In this document: in pieces, positions 33,727-44,930 of the stretch
Position numbering within the stretch: the stretch's first letter is position 1
Layout of the letters: each line of letters begins with the position of its first letter
Source: Ruminococcaceae bacterium UBA6353
GTDB lineage: Bacteria > Bacillota > Clostridia > Oscillospirales > Acutalibacteraceae
Direction: 5' to 3'
Length of the DNA stretch: 64,000 nucleotides
Assembly: GCA_002437905.1 (NCBI GenBank)
Contig: DJRT01000002.1
Location: 62,001 to 126,000, forward strand
Notes under the pieces: generated by a model
Database searches by the model: none
What the model saw: only the letters and a program-made list of their open reading frames with translations
What the model was told of the DNA's origin: nothing
Translations under genes and position numbers: made by a program

Positions 33727-33755
33727 ATTATAGCAAAAATGGCGGCGCATTTCAA
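33727..33755 (-). promoter_or_regulatory. Sigma-A promoter of the miaB operon, now upstream of the IS
   Basis: On the minus strand, TTGAAA (33755-33750) and a perfect TATAAT (33732-33727) are 17 bases apart. The expected start point, about 33720, falls on the target-site duplication. Without the insertion sequence, the leader to miaB would be about 36 bases. With it, the promoter first transcribes the transposase gene. Confidence 0.75.
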
Positions 33756-33785
33756 CGGGTAGACGCAAATTTCAGACGATCGCCG

Positions 33786-33828
33786 CAAAAAAAGAGCAGG
33801 ACGCACAACCGATAAGGCGTGCGTCCTG
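33786..33828 (-). terminator. Terminator after aspS
   Basis: On the minus strand, CAGGACGCAC (33828-33819) pairs with GTGCGTCCTG (33806-33797) and is followed by CTCTTTTTTT. It separates aspS from the miaB operon, so miaB needs the promoter at 33727-33755. Confidence 0.88.
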
Positions 33829-33835
33829 TAAAAAG

Positions 33836-35632
<1,797 letters not shown>

Positions 35633-35665
35633 AATGAAAACTCCCCTTTTTTATTCCGAAGTTGG

Positions 35666-36982
35666 TCAGCCCTGCTCGGCTACGGAGCCGAACAGCTCGG
35701 CCACGCCGGCCAGCTGCCGATCCAGCGATTTGTTATACAGCGTGGTATACAGGCTATCGTCCAAACGGATATCCTCCGTTTGGCCGGTGGCCATATTTTT
35801 CAGCTGTGCCACACCCGTTTCCAGCTCGGTATCCCCGACCACAATGGTGTAGCGCGCCCCCAGCTTGTCCGCATATTTCATCTGCGCCTTCAGCGACCGG
35901 CCGACGATATCGCACTCGACAGCTACGCCACCCTCCCGCAGACGGGAGGCAAGAACGAAGCACCGCTGAGCCGCAGCCGCCCCCATGGAAACGAGGTACA
36001 GATCACACACCGGCGGCTCCGGGAAGGTGCATTGCTGCTCCTCCATCACCATCAGCAGGCGCTCAAGCCCGATGGCAAAGCCAAGACCGGGCTGCGGAGC
36101 ACCGCCAAGCTCCTGCACAAGGCCGTCATAGCGGCCGCCGCCGGCAACCACCAGCCCGTTTTCCGCCACCAATTCAAACACCGTGCGGGTATAATAATCC
36201 AGCCCGCGGACGATGTGCGGATCAATCTCATACGGCACCTGCGCCGCATCCAGGCACTGCTTCACTGTCTCGAAGTGCACACGGCAGTCCTCACACAGAT
36301 AATCCAGCATCAGTGGGGCACCCGCAGCAATTTTGTGACAGACCGGCGATTTGCAGTCCAGTATGCGCATGGGGTTGCGCTCCAGCCGACCAAGACAGGT
36401 CTCACACAGCTCCTCCCGGTGCGCGCCGAAATACTCCCGCAGCGCCTGCGAATACCGGGCGCGGCAGGTGGGGCAGCCAATAGAATTGATATGCAGTGCC
36501 AGCCCCTTCAGCCCCAGCGTTTTGGTTACCTGCATTGCCAGCGAGATCACTTCGGCGTCCGCCTGCGGCGCCGCAGCACCAAAGCACTCCACACCGAACT
36601 GATGGAACTCGCGGTAGCGACCCTTTTGGCTCTTTTCGTAGCGATAACAAGATGTAATGTATGATACCTTTACAGGCAAGGCACCATTGAGCAGGCCATG
36701 CTCCAGCGTTGCCCGCGCCGCGCCGGCGGTTCCCTCCGGGCGCAGCGTGATCGAGCGGCCGCCCTTATCCTCAAAGGTATACATCTCTTTCTGCACCACA
36801 TCGGAGGTTTCCCCCACCGACCGCAGAAAAAGATTGGTATGTTCAAACACCGGGGTACGGATCTCCCGAAAACCAAAATCCTCTGCCACCGAAAGCGCCG
36901 TGCGCTCAATGTACTGCCAGCGGTAGCTATCCTGCGGCAAAACATCCTGTGTGCCCCGCGGGGCCTGTGTGATCAGCTCCAT
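35666..36982 (-). CDS. hisS: Histidine-tRNA ligase
   Basis: A 438-residue class II synthetase. Diagnostic stretches are APRGTQDVLP at the N-terminus, YRYEKSQKGRYREFHQFGVECFG (motif 2), and the HisA signatures LDYYTRTVFE and GGGRYDGLV. Motif 3 is GFAIGLERLLMVM, followed by an anticodon-binding domain. The start is ATG 36982, preceded by CAGGAG; an in-frame ATG at 37018 lies in the preceding terminator. No T-box leader is present in the roughly 75 bases upstream. Confidence 0.97.
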   Translation of the reverse strand: MELITQAPRGTQDVLPQDSYRWQYIERTALSVAEDFGFREIRTPVFEHTNLFLRSVGETSDVVQKEMYTFEDKGGRSITLRPEGTAGAARATLEHGLLNGALPVKVSYITSCYRYEKSQKGRYREFHQFGVECFGAAAPQADAEVISLAMQVTKTLGLKGLALHINSIGCPTCRARYSQALREYFGAHREELCETCLGRLERNPMRILDCKSPVCHKIAAGAPLMLDYLCEDCRVHFETVKQCLDAAQVPYEIDPHIVRGLDYYTRTVFELVAENGLVVAGGGRYDGLVQELGGAPQPGLGFAIGLERLLMVMEEQQCTFPEPPVCDLYLVSMGAAAAQRCFVLASRLREGGVAVECDIVGRSLKAQMKYADKLGARYTIVVGDTELETGVAQLKNMATGQTEDIRLDDSLYTTLYNKSLDRQLAGVAELFGSVAEQG

Positions 36983-37007
36983 GTTTTTGCTCCTGTCATT
37001 TTCAGAA

Positions 37008-37031
37008 TAAAAGAGCACACAGCGTGTGCCC
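37008..37031 (-). terminator. Terminator after mgsA
   Basis: On the minus strand, GGGCACAC - GCT - GTGTGCTC (37031-37013, one G-T pair) is followed by TTTTA. The stem is short, so read-through into hisS is plausible. Confidence 0.65.
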
Positions 37032-37057
37032 TTTCGATTTACGGACGGACGGGCGTA

Positions 37058-37462
37058 TCAGTTGGTCGGATTGACAATGTTCCGCCAATCCAGATCACCG
37101 CGCTCCAGGCCGTGGATCAGCACCTCGGCCGTGGCGATATTGGTCGCCACAGGAATACCGCGGATATCGCACAGACGCAGCATATCACTGTCGCTCGGTT
37201 CGTTCGCCTTAACCGTCATCGGATCCCGGAAAAACAGCAGCAGGTCGATCTCATTGCAGGAAATGCGCGCAGTGATCTGCTGATCGCCCCCCTGGGAGCC
37301 GCTCATGTATCGAGTGATCTTCAAGCCGGTCGCCTCAGCCACAAGCTTTCCCGTGGTGCCGGTAGCACACAGATTATGCCGGCTGAGAATACCGCAGTAA
37401 GCGATGCAGAACTGCACCATCAGCTCTTTCTTTGCATCGTGGGCGATCAAAGCAATGTTCAT
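37058..37462 (-). CDS. mgsA: Methylglyoxal synthase
   Basis: A 134-residue enzyme that converts dihydroxyacetone phosphate to methylglyoxal and phosphate, a bypass that relieves sugar-phosphate stress. It shows [21 protein letters not shown], the phosphate-binding [10 protein letters not shown] and the active-site region LLLFFRDPM with its Asp. Length and motifs are standard. GAAAGGAACG precedes ATG 37462. It lies between minD and hisS with no obvious functional link. Confidence 0.95.
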   Translation of the reverse strand: MNIALIAHDAKKELMVQFCIAYCGILSRHNLCATGTTGKLVAEATGLKITRYMSGSQGGDQQITARISCNEIDLLLFFRDPMTVKANEPSDSDMLRLCDIRGIPVATNIATAEVLIHGLERGDLDWRNIVNPTN

Positions 37463-37518
37463 ATTCGTTCGTTCCTTTCATAAAGCAGTTAAATGACCCT
37501 TGTTGCGGCCATATTGTT

Positions 37519-38259
37519 TTACATACGCTCCAGGCGTGCCAGCGGCACAGACTCGCCGGCATACCGGCGGGCAATGTTGGCAAAGCAGGTGGCGGCATGG
37601 CAATCCGCTGGCAGCGGCCGGCCGTTCGCATTGGCCACCGCCACGGCCTCGTCCTCCGGGATGATACCCAAAAGCTGCACACCGGCGGTATCAATGATCT
37701 CGTCCACATCCGGCATGGAGCCATCCATCACCTTGGCCGGCCGCAGCCGGTTAATGATCAGACGGGAGGCCACACCGTGCTCTTCCAACAGGCGGGATAC
37801 GATCTGTGCATCGCGTGCACACACCATATCCGGCGTCGTCACAATCAAAGCCCTGTCTGCCGCGGCCACCGCCGTAGCAAAGCCCGGACCGACGCCAGCC
37901 GGACAATCAATGATCACGCGGTCATAGTAGCGGTTAAGCCCGCGGCAAAGGCGGCGCATATCCTCCGCGCTGCACATCTCCTCCAGACTGATCGGAGCCG
38001 GCAGCACAAACACATTCTGGCACATCGGTGAAGGATACACCGCCCTGACCGGCTCACAGCGGCCGGCAAATACATCAGACAGATCAAACATCGTGGTGCC
38101 GCCGACCCCCAGCATGAGGTCCAGGCTGCGCAGCCCGGCATCTGCATCAATCAGCAGCACCCGCCCGGACATACGCGCCAGCGCGTAGCCGAGGCCGGCT
38201 GTGACAGTCGATTTGCCGGCGCCGCCCTTGCCGGATGTTACCACGCAGATCTCGTTCAT
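37519..38259 (-). CDS. minD: MinD-like septum-site ATPase
   Basis: A 246-residue ParA/MinD ATPase with the deviant Walker A KGGAGKST, LLIDADAGLRSLDLMLG, and IIDCPAGVGPGFA. MinD normally positions the septum together with MinC. Two things are unusual: no minC or minE gene is nearby, and the protein ends ESVPLARLERM, without the long basic amphipathic helix that usually anchors MinD to the membrane. It could use DivIVA/MinJ-like partners or be a MinD-related ATPase for another task. GGACGGAG precedes ATG 38259. Confidence 0.82.
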   Translation of the reverse strand: MNEICVVTSGKGGAGKSTVTAGLGYALARMSGRVLLIDADAGLRSLDLMLGVGGTTMFDLSDVFAGRCEPVRAVYPSPMCQNVFVLPAPISLEEMCSAEDMRRLCRGLNRYYDRVIIDCPAGVGPGFATAVAAADRALIVTTPDMVCARDAQIVSRLLEEHGVASRLIINRLRPAKVMDGSMPDVDEIIDTAGVQLLGIIPEDEAVAVANANGRPLPADCHAATCFANIARRYAGESVPLARLERM

Positions 38260-38286
38260 AGCACAACTCCGTCCAATCCATTGGTT

Positions 38287-38315
38287 AGTTTAGCACAATT
38301 CCGGGAGAATGTAAA
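38287..38315 (-). promoter_or_regulatory. Sigma-A-type promoter of minD
   Basis: On the minus strand, TTTACA (38315-38310) and TAAACT (38292-38287) are 17 bases apart. The start point near 38280 gives a roughly 20-base leader to minD. It lies just after the mrdA terminator. Confidence 0.6.
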
Positions 38316-38327
38316 CCCCATCCCGGG

Positions 38328-38349
38328 GAAAAAGCCGGAAATTTCCGGC
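38328..38349 (-). terminator. Terminator after mrdA
   Basis: A 16-base palindrome, GCCGGAAATTTCCGGC (38334-38349), is followed on the minus strand by TTTTTCC, 13 bases after the mrdA stop. It separates the cell-shape operon from minD. Confidence 0.75.
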
Positions 38350-38362
38350 AACACACGCCCCT

Positions 38363-40417
38363 TTACGGCAAAAGCACATTGCTCTCGGTAACCGGGTCGC
38401 CGGTTTCCTTTGTGGCAAAGTAAGCGTCCAGCACCTGCCGTGCTACATAGGTGGAGGCGCCGGAGGTACCGCGCTCCATGACCACAGCAATGGCTATCTG
38501 CGGATCATCGGCCGGTGCATAGGCAATAAATGTGCCGTGGTCGGAGGAACCGCGGATACCGGTCTCGGCCGTACCGGTCTTGCAGGCGACGGTATACGGC
38601 GTTGCCGCAAAATATGCACTGGCCGTACCGGCCTTGCCGACGGCAACCATACCGGCGTGCACAGCATCCATGGCCGCCTGCGACCATTCGACCTCGGCAG
38701 CCACCACCGGCTCGACCTTTTCGTCTGCGTCGCTGTCATACTTCCGGTAGGCGTCGATAAAATGCGTTTTGTAGCGGACGCCCTTATTGGCAATCATCAT
38801 GGTATAGGCCGCAAGCTGTATCGGCGTGTAGGCGCCGCGCTGGCCGATTGCCAGCTGCAGGTAATCGCCCGGCACCCATGTGCTGCCGATGGATTGCAGG
38901 TATTCCGGCGTCTGCTGCGTGCCTGCCGATTCCACCCTTTCCAGCTCTACGCCGGTCGTCTGACCGAAGCCATACAGGGATAGATACCCAAATAAGGTAC
39001 TGCCCATACGGCGGCCGACATCATAAAAGAAGAAGTTGCAGGATTTCTGCAGGGCCGTTACCACGGTAAGATCGTGGTGCCACCCCATGCAGCTCGGCGT
39101 ATAGCTCGGTGCGTAGTAGGTATAGGTGTGCGTACAATTGATCACCGTGGACGGTGTAATGACCCCCTCGGTAATGGCAGCCAGGGCCACCCCTGGCTTG
39201 AAGGTAGAGCCGCAGGGAAAAGCCCCGGCAAGAGCGCGGTTGAAAAGCGGACGGTCGGTATTTTTATTCAGCTCTTCGTAATCAGCAGACAGCCGCGAAA
39301 TATCAAATCCCGGCCAGGAGGCACACACCATCACACCGCCGGTCTTGATATCCAGCATAACCACCGAACCGCTTTTGACATCCTTGCCTTTTCCCTCGCC
39401 GGCCGTTGCGCGCAGGGACTGGATCTTTTCGTCCAGGGTATCCTGTGCCACCTTCTGCAGCTTGGCATCCAGCGCCAAAATCACGGTGTCGCCCGGCGTC
39501 GGTGCCTGCGTCTGTTCCTCGGAAATAACCGTACCGCTGGAATTCTTCACCAGCGTCCGCTTGCCGGCCTTGCCACGCAGATGATCCTCCGCCGCCAGCT
39601 CAATCCCCTCTTTACCCAGGGTATCATTAAAAGAATAGCCCTTTTCTTTTCGCTCGGCATATTCCTCCGCATAGATCGGCCCCACACGCCCGATGACATG
39701 GCAGGCAACGGTACCGTCGGTATACTCCCGTACCGGAACCGTGCTGACATCCACCCCCGGGTACTGCGTGCTGTTTTCCAGCAGCTTATACATCGTGGTG
39801 CTGGAAATGCTGCTGGCAAAGGTATAGGGTGAAGAAGCACGGAAACCGGCCTGCACCATTCCATAATGGATGCCGGCCAGATAGCGCTGCTCCTGCTCTG
39901 TGTAATCCTCCAGCGCATACTCCTCGATCATGCGCTGCATGCAGTTATCGGCCGTGGCATAGGTTGCCATACGGAACTGTGTTTTCAGCCGCTCCACATC
40001 TGCCTCCCGCTCCTCTGTAAAGGCATAGGGCTTTTCACTTGTAATCGGCAGTGTATCGTTCCACTCTTCCCCCTGCTCCGTCAGCAATGCCGTCAGGCGC
40101 AGCAGGCAATCGTTTTGCTCCTTTTTCTCTTCGGCTGTTGTGCCGTGCGGGAAATAGTTATAATCCAGCGTTACCGCATAGCTGGTGCGGTTGGAAACAA
40201 TGGGGATCTGGTTGCGGTCGAGGATTTCGCCGCGGGAAGCGGCAATGCTGATCGTGGTCTTGGTGTCTGCATCAGCCAGGGAGGCATAGTGCTCTCCCTG
40301 CACGATCTGCACCTGGAACAGACGGATGCCAAAAACACCGAGAATGACGGCCATGGCAAGAAAAACGGCTGTCAGCCGGCGCATACTCGGCGCCGGTGTC
40401 TCTTTTGTTCGCAGCAT
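38363..40417 (-). CDS. mrdA: Penicillin-binding protein 2 (MrdA-type transpeptidase)
   Basis: A 684-residue class B penicillin-binding protein for lateral wall growth, working with RodA and MreBCD. It has a cytosolic N-terminus, one transmembrane segment (about residues 13-34), the PBP dimerisation region (ASRGEILDRNQIPI) and the transpeptidase domain. Active-site motifs are Ser404 in STFKP (SxxK), Ser459 in SCN (SxN) and Lys613 in KTGT. The position directly after mreBCD is the classic one. A terminator follows the stop. Confidence 0.95.
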   Translation of the reverse strand: MLRTKETPAPSMRRLTAVFLAMAVILGVFGIRLFQVQIVQGEHYASLADADTKTTISIAASRGEILDRNQIPIVSNRTSYAVTLDYNYFPHGTTAEEKKEQNDCLLRLTALLTEQGEEWNDTLPITSEKPYAFTEEREADVERLKTQFRMATYATADNCMQRMIEEYALEDYTEQEQRYLAGIHYGMVQAGFRASSPYTFASSISSTTMYKLLENSTQYPGVDVSTVPVREYTDGTVACHVIGRVGPIYAEEYAERKEKGYSFNDTLGKEGIELAAEDHLRGKAGKRTLVKNSSGTVISEEQTQAPTPGDTVILALDAKLQKVAQDTLDEKIQSLRATAGEGKGKDVKSGSVVMLDIKTGGVMVCASWPGFDISRLSADYEELNKNTDRPLFNRALAGAFPCGSTFKPGVALAAITEGVITPSTVINCTHTYTYYAPSYTPSCMGWHHDLTVVTALQKSCNFFFYDVGRRMGSTLFGYLSLYGFGQTTGVELERVESAGTQQTPEYLQSIGSTWVPGDYLQLAIGQRGAYTPIQLAAYTMMIANKGVRYKTHFIDAYRKYDSDADEKVEPVVAAEVEWSQAAMDAVHAGMVAVGKAGTASAYFAATPYTVACKTGTAETGIRGSSDHGTFIAYAPADDPQIAIAVVMERGTSGASTYVARQVLDAYFATKETGDPVTESNVLLP

Positions 40418-40465
40418 GATCGTTCATCCCCTTCCCGGTGCAGCATAAGCAGCACACGCAATCAT

Positions 40466-41008
40466 TCAGTCCCGTACACGGCGGCGGATACGCCTGGCCA
40501 AAAACAACACCAAAAAATAGATTGGCGGTATCAGCAGCATAGTATATAAACAAGCCGGCAGATAAGCCTGCAGCAGCACCGCAGCTGCCTGTGGCTTACC
40601 CAGCAGCGGGTAGCACAGCAGCCACTCCAACAGCGCCTGCACCAATATGCCCGCGCTGCACAGCAGCAGTGCCGAGAGAAAGTTGGCGCGCAGCAGCCAT
40701 TCCACCAGCAGACCGGCCGCCAGACCAAGCGCCATCAGCAGCAGGGCATCCATGCCAAACAAGCGAAAGGAATAGATTCCCCACAGCAGACCGGAAAATG
40801 TGCCGATCATCACACCGGCTCTGGCACCCTCTAAAATGGCCACACACACCACAAACGGTACCAGCGGTGCCGGCCGCACATGGAACAGCGTCGGAAAGCC
40901 GTGCGGCGCACACTGCAGCAGCAGAAGAAGCAGCGCTACCAGGCTGTAGATCAGCGCCGAATAGCTGCCCTTGTGGCGGAACATACCGCTCAGACTGATT
41001 TTGCTCAC
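40466..41008 (-). CDS. mreD: Rod shape-determining protein MreD
   Basis: A 180-residue membrane protein with about five transmembrane segments (for example LIYSLVALLLLLLQ, LVPFVVCVAILEG and a C-terminal LLIPPIYFLVLFLARR). MreD sequences are poorly conserved, and the call relies on topology and on its place between mreC and mrdA. The start is GTG 41008: GGAGGG lies 7 bases upstream. A start at 41050 would overlap mreC by 23 bases without a ribosome binding site. Confidence 0.88.
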   Translation of the reverse strand: MSKISLSGMFRHKGSYSALIYSLVALLLLLLQCAPHGFPTLFHVRPAPLVPFVVCVAILEGARAGVMIGTFSGLLWGIYSFRLFGMDALLLMALGLAAGLLVEWLLRANFLSALLLCSAGILVQALLEWLLCYPLLGKPQAAAVLLQAYLPACLYTMLLIPPIYFLVLFLARRIRRRVRD

Positions 41009-41027
41009 GGCAAGCCCTCCATCTCTG

Positions 41028-41879
41028 TCATTCTGCCTGCTGCCCCTCAAAGGAGGTGATCACCATTACCTGTTTCAGATTATAAATATCCGCAAAAAGT
41101 TCCACGCTGGCATCCAGTGTCATACCGTCCGGCGCACTGTCCACAGATTTTACCTTGCCGATCAGCAGCCCGCTCGGATAAATACCACCGATACCGGAGG
41201 TAACGACATAATCGCCGATCGACACGCCGGAGGAACGCTCCAGCGTTGTCAGGGAAAGCACATTCTGGCGTGCATCCCGCAGGGCAGCGCCAGCCGTATA
41301 GCCGGTGGCGCCGGTGCGGCTGATCTGTGCCGACACCTTGGAGCTGGAGTCCAGCACCGTGCGCACCTTGGCATAGGTCAGACTGACTTCCTCAACTACG
41401 CCGATCAGTGTGCCGTCGGTGGTCACCACCGGATCATTGACCGCCACATCGGCATTGGTGCCGGCAGCGATGGTGAAATTGCCATATACATCCGAAGAAT
41501 CACGCCCGATCACCCGGCCGGAGGCAAAGGTATAATCGGAATGCTCCTCATGCAGGCCGAGAATCTCGCTGTACCAATCATTTTTCTGCTTAAGTTCATC
41601 ATACTCCACCATCTGCTTGCGCAGGTTGGCGTTTTCCTCCTGCAGCGCCTTCAGCTGCGCCTGCAGCTCCCCGCGGCCGGTCAGCTGACCAAAAAAGCCG
41701 GCCACGCCATTGGAAACAGAAGCGGTTATCGACTGAAAAGGCGTGATCACCGTACCGAGCAGAGTCTCCGGCAGGGTGGTAAAGCCGCCGGCCGTGGCGC
41801 TGTAAATCATAACGCCCACAAGCAACAGCGCCACAACGCCAACCGCCCTGGCAAAAAAGCTCTTGAAAAAATGCTTCAT
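41028..41879 (-). CDS. mreC: Rod shape-determining protein MreC
   Basis: A 283-residue protein with one N-terminal transmembrane segment (about 12-30), a coiled coil (about 65-100) and an extracytoplasmic double beta-barrel (GRVIGRDSSDVYGNFTIAAGTNADV; GIGGIYPSGLLIGKV). MreC scaffolds PBP2 activation at the lateral wall. The start is ATG 41879 with GGAAAGG upstream; a GTG two codons earlier is too close to the ribosome binding site. It is followed 19 bases later by mreD. Confidence 0.95.
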   Translation of the reverse strand: MKHFFKSFFARAVGVVALLLVGVMIYSATAGGFTTLPETLLGTVITPFQSITASVSNGVAGFFGQLTGRGELQAQLKALQEENANLRKQMVEYDELKQKNDWYSEILGLHEEHSDYTFASGRVIGRDSSDVYGNFTIAAGTNADVAVNDPVVTTDGTLIGVVEEVSLTYAKVRTVLDSSSKVSAQISRTGATGYTAGAALRDARQNVLSLTTLERSSGVSIGDYVVTSGIGGIYPSGLLIGKVKSVDSAPDGMTLDASVELFADIYNLKQVMVITSFEGQQAE

Positions 41880-41944
41880 CCCCACACGCCTTTCCGGTCA
41901 CTCTACTGCTTCCTAAAAATTCCGGGAAATATCCCTCGATTATA

Positions 41945-41988
41945 TTTCAGCCAGGAAAAGCCGGCTCCCCCGCTTTTTCTGGCTGAAA
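41945..41988 (-). other. Strong hairpin between mreB and mreC
   Basis: Two 17-base arms (41945-41961 and 41972-41988) pair with a single G-T wobble in RNA around a 10-base loop. On the minus strand it is followed by TATAATCG, not a T-run, so it is not a standard terminator. It may protect the mreB message from decay or lower expression of mreCD relative to mreB. Confidence 0.7.
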
Positions 41989-42042
41989 AAAGTTCAACAG
42001 ATATTTCTGCGCCTGTACCCCGGCACCGGCCGCAGTGATAAA

Positions 42043-43113
<1,071 letters not shown>

Positions 43114-43115
43114 TC

Positions 43116-43144
43116 ATTATATACCGGCTGGAAGAAAATCTCAA
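43116..43144 (-). promoter_or_regulatory. Sigma-A promoter of the mreBCD-mrdA operon
   Basis: On the minus strand, TTGAGA (43144-43139) and a perfect TATAAT (43121-43116) are 17 bases apart. The start point near 43109 leaves a leader of about 55 bases before mreB. Confidence 0.75.
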
Positions 43145-43194
43145 CAGAAAAATGCAAATTCCTGAAAGATTTTCGCGTTTTGTGCCGTTATGCT

Positions 43195-43773
43195 TCAGAA
43201 AACCGCCAAAAAGCGCAGCAGGCGGCCGCCGGGAAGTCCCATAACTGTATAAAAATCCCCGCACACCTTTTCCACCAGGCGCAGGCCGTACCCCTGGATA
43301 CCGTAGGCACCGGCCTTATCCATCGGCTCACCCGTGGCAACATAGGCTTCTGCCTCCCGCCGGTCAAAGGGGAAAAACTGCACCTGTGCCGTATCGGCAA
43401 AGCCATCCTGCTTGACAGCCGCCCCATCGGCATCTGTGCGGATCACCCATACGCCGGTACGCACCAGATGGGTCCGCCCCTGCAGGGAGAGCAGCATATC
43501 GACCGCCTCCTGCTCCGTGTGCGGCTTGCCAAGCATCCGACCGTCCAGCTCTACCATGGTGTCCGCGCCCAGCACCACCCGTGCGGGAAACTGCCCGGCT
43601 ACCTGTGCCGCCTTACTGCGCGCCAGCGCCAGCACCCGCTCCTCCGGCGGCAGTCCTTCGGGGGCATACTCGCCTGCCGCCGCACAAACCTCAAACGGAA
43701 CGCCAGCCAGGGTCAAAATCTCCCGGCGGCGGGGCGAGGCCGAGGCCAGCACCAGCTTTTCGGTCATCTCCAT
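43195..43773 (-). CDS. maf: Maf family nucleotide pyrophosphatase
   Basis: A 192-residue nucleoside triphosphate pyrophosphatase that removes non-canonical or UTP/TTP-type nucleotides. It is also often found next to division and shape genes. It has LVLASASPRRREIL at the N-terminus, VLGADTMVELDGRMLGKP with the catalytic Asp, and the C-terminal GEPMDKAGAYGIQGYG. AGGAG precedes ATG 43773 at 9 bases. It follows dusB by 6 bases. No clear terminator follows. Confidence 0.94.
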   Translation of the reverse strand: MEMTEKLVLASASPRRREILTLAGVPFEVCAAAGEYAPEGLPPEERVLALARSKAAQVAGQFPARVVLGADTMVELDGRMLGKPHTEQEAVDMLLSLQGRTHLVRTGVWVIRTDADGAAVKQDGFADTAQVQFFPFDRREAEAYVATGEPMDKAGAYGIQGYGLRLVEKVCGDFYTVMGLPGGRLLRFLAVF

Positions 43774-43779
43774 GGTTTT

Positions 43780-44754
43780 TCACTCCTCGCTTTCCGTTTC
43801 CTGCACCACGCGGCAGCACAGCGTCTCCAGCTCCTGCAGGGTGGTCACGGTGCCGGCCTGCCGCCGGAAGGCCGCTGCCCCGCGCAGGCCGTTCATATAC
43901 CATGCCGCATGCTTGCGTGCCTCCAGCAGCGCTACCCGCTCACCTTTATACTGCACAGCCAGCCGCACCTGCTCCAGCAGCACACACATCCGCTGCGCCA
44001 CACCCGGCGCCGGCAGCAGCGCGCCATGGGTCAGGTACGCCTCGATCTGTGCGAAGACCCATGGGGCACCCAGCGCCCCGCGCCCGACCATAACCATATC
44101 ACAGCCGGTCTCCTCCAGCATGGCTGCCGCCGAGCGGGCGTCGGTCACATCGCCGTTGCCGATCACCGGCACGCGCACAGCCCGCTTGACCTGCCGGATG
44201 ATCTGCCTGTCCACCAGCGGCGCATACATCTGGTCGCGGGTACGGCCGTGCACGGTAATCGCCGCCGCACCGCCCGCCTCGCAGGCCAGTGCGACCTCTA
44301 CAGCGTTAACACTGTTTTTGTCATATCCCTTGCGGATCTTCGCCGTTACCGGCACCGGCACGGCATCGTGAACAGCCTGCACCAGGCGGCGGCACAGATC
44401 CGGCTCCCGCATCAAAGCACTGCCACAGTGGTTGCCGGCGATCTTGGGGGCCGGGCACCCGAAGTTTATGTCGATCCAATCCGGATGATACGCCATGGCC
44501 ATGGCAGCTGCCTTTGCCAGGATAGCCGGGTCATCGCCGAACAGCTGGATGGCTGCCGGCCGGATATCCTCATCCAGCTGCAGCAGCTCCGCACTCTTTT
44601 TATCGCCATAGGTCAGACCTTTTCCGCTGACCATCTCCCCCACCACAAAGGCAGCACCGTAGCCGTGGCACAGCCGGCGGAACGCCCGGTCAGCCACCCC
44701 GGCCATCGGCGCCAGCGCTGCGTGCCCGGCGATCTCAATATCCCCAATGCGCAT
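43780..44754 (-). CDS. dusB: tRNA-dihydrouridine synthase, DusB-like
   Basis: A 324-residue FMN enzyme that reduces uridines in the tRNA D-loop. It shows LAPMAGVADRAFRRLC, the catalytic Cys in NFGCPAPKIAGNHCGSALM, VTAKIRKGYD, VHGRTRDQMY and VIGNGDVTDA. The whole resembles the DusB/NifR3 group of Firmicutes. It is divergent from the yitT-type gene. Confidence 0.94.
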   Translation of the reverse strand: MRIGDIEIAGHAALAPMAGVADRAFRRLCHGYGAAFVVGEMVSGKGLTYGDKKSAELLQLDEDIRPAAIQLFGDDPAILAKAAAMAMAYHPDWIDINFGCPAPKIAGNHCGSALMREPDLCRRLVQAVHDAVPVPVTAKIRKGYDKNSVNAVEVALACEAGGAAAITVHGRTRDQMYAPLVDRQIIRQVKRAVRVPVIGNGDVTDARSAAAMLEETGCDMVMVGRGALGAPWVFAQIEAYLTHGALLPAPGVAQRMCVLLEQVRLAVQYKGERVALLEARKHAAWYMNGLRGAAAFRRQAGTVTTLQELETLCCRVVQETESEE

Positions 44755-44796
44755 TTCTTTCCCGCCTTATCTCCGTTTCATTTATCACAACGATAC

Positions 44797-44825
44797 AGTA
44801 TACAGGATATTTGCGCATTTTTCCA
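44797..44825 (-). promoter_or_regulatory. Weak sigma-A-type promoter of dusB-maf
   Basis: On the minus strand, TGGAAA (44825-44820) and TATACT (44802-44797) are 17 bases apart. The -35 is poor. The predicted start lies about 36 bases before dusB. Confidence 0.45.
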
Positions 44826-44833
44826 GTCTTTTG

Positions 44834-44862
44834 TTGCATTTTTCTGCCGGCTCGTCTATAAT
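44834..44862 (+). promoter_or_regulatory. Sigma-A promoter of the yitT-type gene
   Basis: TTGCAT (44834-44839) and a perfect TATAAT (44857-44862) are 17 bases apart; the start near 44869 is about 60 bases upstream of the ATG. It is back to back with the dusB promoter. Confidence 0.7.
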
Positions 44863-44930
44863 AACCGTGTTGAACATTACGAACCGGGCAGATACGCAGC
44901 AGCGGTCTGCCGCAAAGAGGAGTCAGTCGC

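Noticed and set aside
36983..37057. T-box leader before hisS
   Set aside because: Only about 75 bases are available, most taken by the mgsA terminator, and no T-box core sequence or specifier loop is visible.
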